Source of the DNA: a virus
Length of the DNA: 34,727 nucleotides
Strand: one strand, 5' to 3'
Virus record (IMG/VR): IMGVR_UViG_3300031539_000155
Span: 1-34,727 of that record
Shown here: positions 30,045-34,727 of the stretch, piece by piece
Layout of the letters: every line of letters starts with the position of its first letter
Position numbering within the stretch: position 1 is the stretch's first letter
The notes under the pieces: generated by a model
The model's database searches: none
Told to the model about the DNA's origin: nothing
What the model saw: only the letters and a program-made list of their open reading frames with translations
Program-made: the position numbers and the translations under genes

Positions 30045-30772
30045 TGCGAATAGAAATAATATCCATGTGGCACAATGAGGCATTTCTGGCCCCATTCTTT
30101 CTCAACCATTATGCCTATGCTGATAAAATTCATCTGATTATCGGAGGGGATACGACTGATAATACGCTCGAAATTTGCTCAAAGTATCCGAATGTGGAGA
30201 TTGAAGAATTTACATTCCCAGATAACTTGATTAATGACATATTGAAGATAAAAAAATTCAATGAATCCATAAAGGATTTTGATTGTAATTGGATTATTGC
30301 GCTCGACGCCGATGAACTCATCTTCCCGCCCAAACAGGAAGATACTAGAGAATTTCTGGCGAAACAAGAAGGCAATCTTTTATATGCCCCGATGTGGCAA
30401 GTTTATAGGCACGTCACAGAATCGGATTTAGACCCAAACAAGCCAGCGATATGGCAACGGCGACATGGCAATCCAAAGCTTCATCATATTAAACCAATAA
30501 TTGTTAAGCCAGAGGCGGAAATTGAGTGGGGAATTGGCCATCATAGTTATGAAAAGACTGACAAAATCAAGGAATCGCAGAATTCCTTCTTAGCTGTTCA
30601 TTGGGCGATGGCAGATGCGGATATGGCCATAGCGAGATATATCGCAGGGCGGAAAAATAGAATAAGTGAAGAAAACCGTGCAAATTATTATGGATATCAT
30701 ACTTATGAACTTACCGAGGAAAAGATAAGGGCAGAATGCGAAAATCACTTAAATGATCCGCTCGTGATTTAA
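30044..30772 (+). CDS. Family-2-like glycosyltransferase
   Basis: The 242-residue protein has the motifs of GT2/GT92-type glycosyltransferases: MWHNEAFLAPFFLNHYAYAD (8-27), IIGGDTTDNTLEI (32-44), and WIIALDADEL (83-92), where DAD would bind the metal. A later WRY-type tryptophan/histidine-rich segment (IGHHSYEK) could bind the acceptor. It shares a base with the previous stop. Role: transfer of a sugar in the accessory glycan pathway. Confidence 0.8.
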   Translation: MRIEIISMWHNEAFLAPFFLNHYAYADKIHLIIGGDTTDNTLEICSKYPNVEIEEFTFPDNLINDILKIKKFNESIKDFDCNWIIALDADELIFPPKQEDTREFLAKQEGNLLYAPMWQVYRHVTESDLDPNKPAIWQRRHGNPKLHHIKPIIVKPEAEIEWGIGHHSYEKTDKIKESQNSFLAVHWAMADADMAIARYIAGRKNRISEENRANYYGYHTYELTEEKIRAECENHLNDPLVI

Positions 30773-30773
30773 C

Positions 30774-31109
30774 ATGATAATTAATGGGCGATATCACAAG
30801 GGCTGTAACAAGGCGCACCTATCCTCTGCCGGACACGAGCCGATTTTCGGTCATCCGATGATAGGGACATTCAATGTCCGGACAAGTAAAAAGATTACAG
30901 ATTTTGTGCCGTCAATTGTATCGACAGAGTATGGCCGGAAATACTGGCATCTCAAAATTAACGGCGTATATGAGGCATGGGCGTTCAGGTGGGAAGGGAG
31001 CAAGATGCCCCCTACGACCTGGGAGCTGGTGAGCAAAGAAAGGCTTCCTGATTCATTAAGGCATGGAATGATACAAATTGAGATTTTAATGGAGCTTAAA
31101 TGGCAATAA
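30774..31109 (+). CDS. Hypothetical protein with DUF120 riboflavin-kinase-like pattern
   Basis: The 111-residue protein has FGHPMIGTFNVRTS, then KYWHLKINGVYEAWAFRW, and a GMIQIEIL end. The order G-T-x-N-V, strand, then a conserved polar loop with PPTTWELVS recalls the CTP-dependent riboflavin kinase (DUF120) beta-barrel, but it is shorter than that family and the match is weak. No catalytic claim is made. It closes the accessory cassette and overlaps the next gene. Confidence 0.45.
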   Translation: MIINGRYHKGCNKAHLSSAGHEPIFGHPMIGTFNVRTSKKITDFVPSIVSTEYGRKYWHLKINGVYEAWAFRWEGSKMPPTTWELVSKERLPDSLRHGMIQIEILMELKWQ

Positions 31110-31366
31110 AAGACAAGTTAAATTTAGCATGGCAGACCAACGAAGCGATGGATGCGGTATTCGAGGTGAGGGCGCAGATTGAGAATGCCTATAATGTTTT
31201 GGCGGAATCGATAGCAAGGATAAATGAGATTGTGGCGGGGTCGAGTTTTGATGACGTGGATGCTGAAATCAAGGTGGAGGGCGCTGCAATAATCTCTATC
31301 CTCAATCAGTCGAAAGCCGCGCTTGACGGACATGGCGATTTTATATTGTGGAGGAAACCTGAATAA
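31100..31366 (+). CDS. Hypothetical helical structural protein
   Basis: The 88-residue protein starts behind GGAG and overlaps the previous gene by ten bases. It appears helical throughout (VFEVRAQIENAYNVLAESIA), with an alternating pattern. It precedes a large structural protein and ends in a one-base overlap with it, so a particle or assembly role is likely. Confidence 0.5.
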   Translation: MAIKDKLNLAWQTNEAMDAVFEVRAQIENAYNVLAESIARINEIVAGSSFDDVDAEIKVEGAAIISILNQSKAALDGHGDFILWRKPE

Positions 31367-32904
31367 TGGCCATTGTTGTAACTTATGATGTTCCTACTAA
31401 TACCATTCAAGTGACGGGTGGTACGGTAGGGACACCCGCAACTTTTAATGACATTCAAGTTGCGAATGATGGTGGTGGATGGGGAGTCTGCTCTAATCCG
31501 TTTGCGGGGTGCTATAAGTCGGATGCTCATTTGAATATTGGAAATGGGGGTACGCCCACATATTTTTCAAGCCAGAAGGAAAGCATTTATTTCAATACGG
31601 GTGTTTATCCCAAGGTTGTTGCAAATGCAATCCTAAGAATAGGTCTCATTATTTCGGGCAGGACTTATAATGGGAGTGTTTGGTTTATCCAAAACACTAA
31701 TTCAACTGGAGGTATAGCACAGGGTGGAATTATATTGATTTATGCTTCGACAATATTTTGGGAGGCTAATTGGGGTCAATATGATGAACTTTCTAATAAC
31801 AATGCCAATAATAGCGTGACTGCAACGGATGCTATTTTTCATTCAACCTCAGATTGGGGACTAAGAATTGTTGGGGGCGATTGGATTTTTAACAGAGTTT
31901 TAGTAACGAGCGATGGATCATATGGTCAGCTTGGGGTGGTGGCCTCTCCTTCAGTTGTGCCGATAGATTTATTTGTAGCAATGAGACAAATTCAATTTTT
32001 AACCAATGCCATAACTATCAATAGATTAAAAATGGTTTCCACAGTAGCAAAATTAATAAATCCTTGGGATTCTAATGCGACTCTTGTCGATCCCCAATTT
32101 TTAGGTACTTTTCCTGCCATTCAAATCAATACTGATGGAGTTTGGCTTAAACTGATATATACCTGCAATATTCATATCGCTGATAAAGATGGGGCTAATA
32201 TAAATGGGGCGACCATAGCTTGTGAAGACCAGTTTGGAACACCTGTATTTTCTGTGAATACAGGTGCGGACGGTAAGATTGCCGAACAGACAATAATCTA
32301 TAAACAATGGATTGATACCACTGAAACCTTAACAACCTATTCCCCCCACGTATTCACAATCTCCAAAGCCGGATACGAAACGATGGTGCTGGATGCCATT
32401 ACTGTTGACGCTCCGATTGTGTGGCATCTGGAGCTTTTGCCGGAATTGGCAGAGGCGGACGTGAGGCTGGCCACGACTTTCGGGGAAGACAAGACAGGAG
32501 CGCTTGATTTGCCCCCGGTTAATGATGTTGAAAAAGGCGTCCAGTTTGATGGTCTGACAAAAACCGGGACATTCAAAGAACCCGGAGAGGTGAATGTTAA
32601 GAATGGAGTGGGATATGGGGCCAACGATATAGAGTTTACGGGTTCTTTTGCGCCTGATTTTCCAGCCGAAGAAGATGTTGAAGAGGGTGTTCAATATGAT
32701 GATTTGACAAAAACGGGCGATTTCCATGTGCCAGCCGAAGGTGATGTTGAGGTCGGGGTTGGATATGGTGCGGCCGGGACAGAATTCGAGGGGACTTATC
32801 TAGGATTGAGGGGGGAAAACCTGACCGCCGAGCTTGAGGAAAGCGTTGACCTAGTCGGGTGTTTGGAACAAAGGGTCGATCTCACAGGGGAGCTAAGATC
32901 ATGA
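31366..32904 (+). CDS. Virion structural protein with C-terminal P-x-E-x-D-V-E repeats
   Basis: The 512-residue protein has a Gly/Asn/Thr-rich beta N-terminal half (as in phage fibre or spike proteins). A carboxypeptidase-regulatory-like beta-sandwich follows (IHIADKDGANINGATIAC ... VNTGADGKI). Four imperfect repeats of about 25 residues come near the C-terminus: each has P-x-x-x-D/N-V-x-x-G-V-x-Y/F then F-x-G/T-x-F. These repeats are common in phage tail-associated proteins. It overlaps the next gene by ATGA. Probable particle component. Confidence 0.6.
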   Translation: MAIVVTYDVPTNTIQVTGGTVGTPATFNDIQVANDGGGWGVCSNPFAGCYKSDAHLNIGNGGTPTYFSSQKESIYFNTGVYPKVVANAILRIGLIISGRTYNGSVWFIQNTNSTGGIAQGGIILIYASTIFWEANWGQYDELSNNNANNSVTATDAIFHSTSDWGLRIVGGDWIFNRVLVTSDGSYGQLGVVASPSVVPIDLFVAMRQIQFLTNAITINRLKMVSTVAKLINPWDSNATLVDPQFLGTFPAIQINTDGVWLKLIYTCNIHIADKDGANINGATIACEDQFGTPVFSVNTGADGKIAEQTIIYKQWIDTTETLTTYSPHVFTISKAGYETMVLDAITVDAPIVWHLELLPELAEADVRLATTFGEDKTGALDLPPVNDVEKGVQFDGLTKTGTFKEPGEVNVKNGVGYGANDIEFTGSFAPDFPAEEDVEEGVQYDDLTKTGDFHVPAEGDVEVGVGYGAAGTEFEGTYLGLRGENLTAELEESVDLVGCLEQRVDLTGELRS

Positions 32905-33272
32905 GTGAATGGATAATAAAAAAAGGCAATACGGCGGTTCAGGATATCCCGATAAGAGATGCGGACGGAGTTCTGGTTGCGACCCTCGCACTTGCCGAAG
33001 AAATCAAGTTTCACATTAAGGTATTGGAGACAGGAGTTGCTTTAGTCGAGAAAACAGTGGGCGACGGGATTGAGGCCGATACGCCATCAGCCGGATATTT
33101 GAGGCTGACCTTAACCGCAGTAGAGACAGATCAAACCCCAAAGACCTATTACATGGGCCTACAAATAACATGGGGGTCTGGATTGGGGTCTGAGGTGAGG
33201 GAAGTCATCTTAAAGGTTGGCGGCGTAGCGACAGAGAAATTGAAGATTATCCAGGATATAGTCAACACATAA
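32901..33272 (+). CDS. Phage structural protein, BppU-like N-terminus
   Basis: I choose the ATG at 32901 in an ATGA overlap with the preceding gene, behind AGGGGAGC; a frame open 42 bases upstream has no better start. The 123-residue protein is beta-rich, beginning SEWIIKKGNTAVQDIPIRDADG, as in small phage baseplate or Ig-like proteins. It lies among structural genes. Exact role unknown. Confidence 0.55.
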   Translation: MSEWIIKKGNTAVQDIPIRDADGVLVATLALAEEIKFHIKVLETGVALVEKTVGDGIEADTPSAGYLRLTLTAVETDQTPKTYYMGLQITWGSGLGSEVREVILKVGGVATEKLKIIQDIVNT

Positions 33273-33282
33273 GGAGAATGAA

Positions 33283-33732
33283 ATGCCAGTAGGATATTTT
33301 GATGATTTAAACGATGCAAACTCCTATTTTGAGAATGAGCGACTTGAGACAGAGGCATGGGACGAGCTTACCGATGATGCGCTCAAAACGAAGGCCGCAA
33401 AAAATGCCTATACCCGCATTTATTATGACCCTCGATGGAGTCTGCCGACATATGCCGAGGCTTCTGCCCTTATTCTCTCAGAGCTTCAAAAGGCCAACGC
33501 AGAGATGGCCTATTATCTTGCACAGCACTTGGAAGATGAGGACAGGCGAAAGGGTCTCCAGGCGCAAGGGGTTATTACTGCGGGGATCACAAAAGAGCAG
33601 TATTCGGAGACGCATTTAATGGATCTTCCCGTCCCGCCTTTTGTAATAGCGATTTTAAAGCCCTGGTCAACAGAACGCTTTGCAGGCGTACTCGAGATAT
33701 CCAGGGATGATGATGAGGATATAACCTTCTAG
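33283..33732 (+). CDS. Head-tail connector protein (DnaT-like/Gp6-like)
   Basis: The 149-residue protein begins MPVGYFDDLNDANSYFENER and continues AWDELTDDALKTKAAKNAYTRI, the helical pattern of phage head-completion adaptors that join the portal to the tail (the family labelled DnaT-like or Gp6-like). The gene starts behind AAGGAGAATG and is in the right place after capsid genes, though the accessory cassette lies between. Its acidic C-terminus (ISRDDDEDITF) is usual. Confidence 0.7.
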   Translation: MPVGYFDDLNDANSYFENERLETEAWDELTDDALKTKAAKNAYTRIYYDPRWSLPTYAEASALILSELQKANAEMAYYLAQHLEDEDRRKGLQAQGVITAGITKEQYSETHLMDLPVPPFVIAILKPWSTERFAGVLEISRDDDEDITF

Positions 33733-33742
33733 GGAGCTAAAA

Positions 33743-34708
33743 ATGGACATATATTATCTTGTTTCCAATCTATTAATGTCACCATCGCTTTGGATGGCAA
33801 GTGCGTTATTTATAGCAGGCTACATATGGGTGGCCAAGGTAGATAATGTGGACAGGGTAATAGCTGCTCATGTGAATCTCTTGCAAACCGAAAAGATAGA
33901 CAGGGATGGTGAGATTCCATTCACTGGCACGAGCCAATGGGATAAGGGCGCTGATATAGCTTCGGCATCAACTTTAGCACCAGGCAATGATGGTAATTAT
34001 TTTGATGTAACTGGCACAACTAATATTATAGCAATTAATGCTGTACGTTCACAACCAGGCACTGTGATTAAGCTTCATTTTGATGGCATACTTACCATCT
34101 CACATCATGCCAACAATATTATTCTGCCAAACGGAGTGAATTATACAACCGCTGCTGGTGATGAGTTAGAATTCATTGAATATGCACCCGATGATTGGCG
34201 ATGCACGAATATTTCTCCGAGAAAATTAGATGATTTAGCTACACCAGATGACAATACTGATTTAGATGCTTCAATTACAAGACACGGTTTATTGAAAAAG
34301 TTGGACGACAATCCTTCTCATTATCTGAATGGTCAAGGCGCATGGATGGCTCCCCCAGGAACTGGAACATATACAATTACAGAGAAAGAGGATAATTATA
34401 GTGTACTTGTAGGCGACTGTTTGGCTGGAAGAGCATTGACTATGAACGCTGTGGTAGAAAAGACATTTTCACTGCCATCTGTTACTGCTCCTGATGATGG
34501 AGCAACAATAACTTTCATAAAAATTGGCACAGGGAAGCTTATAATTGCAGCCGCTGATGCTGATATGATTGGTGCTTCATCTGGGGGTGGTACAGTTTTT
34601 AATAATACGGCAGAAACTTATGCATCAGTAACATTATTACTAATCGGTGGTGCTGGTAATGCACAGTGGATAGTCATTGGCTATCATGGGAGCTGGGTGT
34701 TTACATGA
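33743..34708 (+). CDS. Fibre-like protein with N-terminal hydrophobic segment
   Basis: The 321-residue protein is beta-rich, with DNTDLDASITRHGLLKKL followed by HYLNGQGAWMAP, a motif seen in phage tail-fibre and receptor-binding proteins. Its N-terminus has a hydrophobic segment (residues 9-30, ending YIWVAKV) that looks like a membrane or signal anchor, unusual for a fibre. The final segment is WVFT. It could be a fibre, or a membrane-linked surface protein. It shares ATGA with a following gene. Confidence 0.6.
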   Translation: MDIYYLVSNLLMSPSLWMASALFIAGYIWVAKVDNVDRVIAAHVNLLQTEKIDRDGEIPFTGTSQWDKGADIASASTLAPGNDGNYFDVTGTTNIIAINAVRSQPGTVIKLHFDGILTISHHANNIILPNGVNYTTAAGDELEFIEYAPDDWRCTNISPRKLDDLATPDDNTDLDASITRHGLLKKLDDNPSHYLNGQGAWMAPPGTGTYTITEKEDNYSVLVGDCLAGRALTMNAVVEKTFSLPSVTAPDDGATITFIKIGTGKLIIAAADADMIGASSGGGTVFNNTAETYASVTLLLIGGAGNAQWIVIGYHGSWVFT

Positions 34709-34727
34709 AAAAAACAAAAATATTATG
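34705..34727 (+). CDS. Next gene, cut by the right edge
   Basis: An ATG in an ATGA overlap begins MKKTKIL before the window ends. The Lys-rich start with hydrophobic residues next could be a signal peptide, but seven residues are too few for a call. Confidence 0.35.

Noticed and set aside
1-34727. Search for tRNA, CRISPR arrays, integrase, transposase, reverse transcriptase or DGR
   Set aside because: No clover-leaf, repeat-spacer array, recombinase or reverse-transcriptase motif was found by eye on either strand.

Overview
This window is almost certainly a large part of the genome of a tailed double-stranded DNA bacteriophage (Caudoviricetes). It carries a large terminase, a portal, a prohead protease/scaffold, a decoration protein, a major capsid protein, head-tail and tail/fibre proteins, an M15 endolysin, a replication initiator, an AAA recombinase and an SSB-like protein. 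Genes are packed on the + strand with ATGA or TGATG stop-start overlaps and purine-rich Shine-Dalgarno sites, as in bacterial phages. No integrase, transposase, tRNA, rRNA, CRISPR array or host housekeeping gene was found, so the host cannot be named. The only regulator of a switch-like kind is a small ribbon-helix-helix protein.

Layout. 1-2951: end of a tail module (a partial tail protein with a LamG-like region, then a glycoside-hydrolase-like protein). 2952-4636: a small CCGHG protein, an AT-rich island with a minus-strand HNH endonuclease, and a divergent ribbon-helix-helix gene behind a consensus promoter. 4682-14882: early/replication region with YopX-like proteins, a Sak4-like AAA ATPase plus an SSB-like protein ending in an acidic ELPF tip, many mini zinc-binding proteins, two PD-(D/E)XK nucleases, and a DUF1376 replication protein whose gene contains four 11-bp iteron-like repeats next to AT-rich DNA (a candidate lambda-O-style origin). 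14883-14993: a polypyrimidine repeat tract between the early region and what follows. 14994-17301: a sigma-region-2-like protein, M15 endolysin, metallophosphoesterase and probable lysis membrane proteins. 17302-25992: packaging and head morphogenesis (TerS-like, TerL, portal, a run of small zinc-ribbon proteins, protease-scaffold with an internal start, DUF2190-like protein, capsid). 26106-31109: an accessory cassette of DUF115, cupin, B12-type radical SAM, two glycosyltransferases and a methyltransferase, apparently for making or attaching a decorated glycan. 31100-34727: structural proteins, a head-tail connector and a fibre-like protein, with the next gene cut by the window edge.

The tail tube, tape measure and most tail genes are not seen. 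If the genome is circular or circularly permuted they would lie between the right and left edges of this window. The most interesting signals are the in-gene iteron array, the glycan/radical-SAM cassette next to the capsid gene, the truncated sigma-like protein at the early/late boundary, the near-leaderless ribbon-helix-helix gene, a long bulged hairpin in an otherwise empty 100-bp gap, and the high density of tiny zinc-ribbon proteins. All function calls rest on motif recognition by eye; no database search was run.
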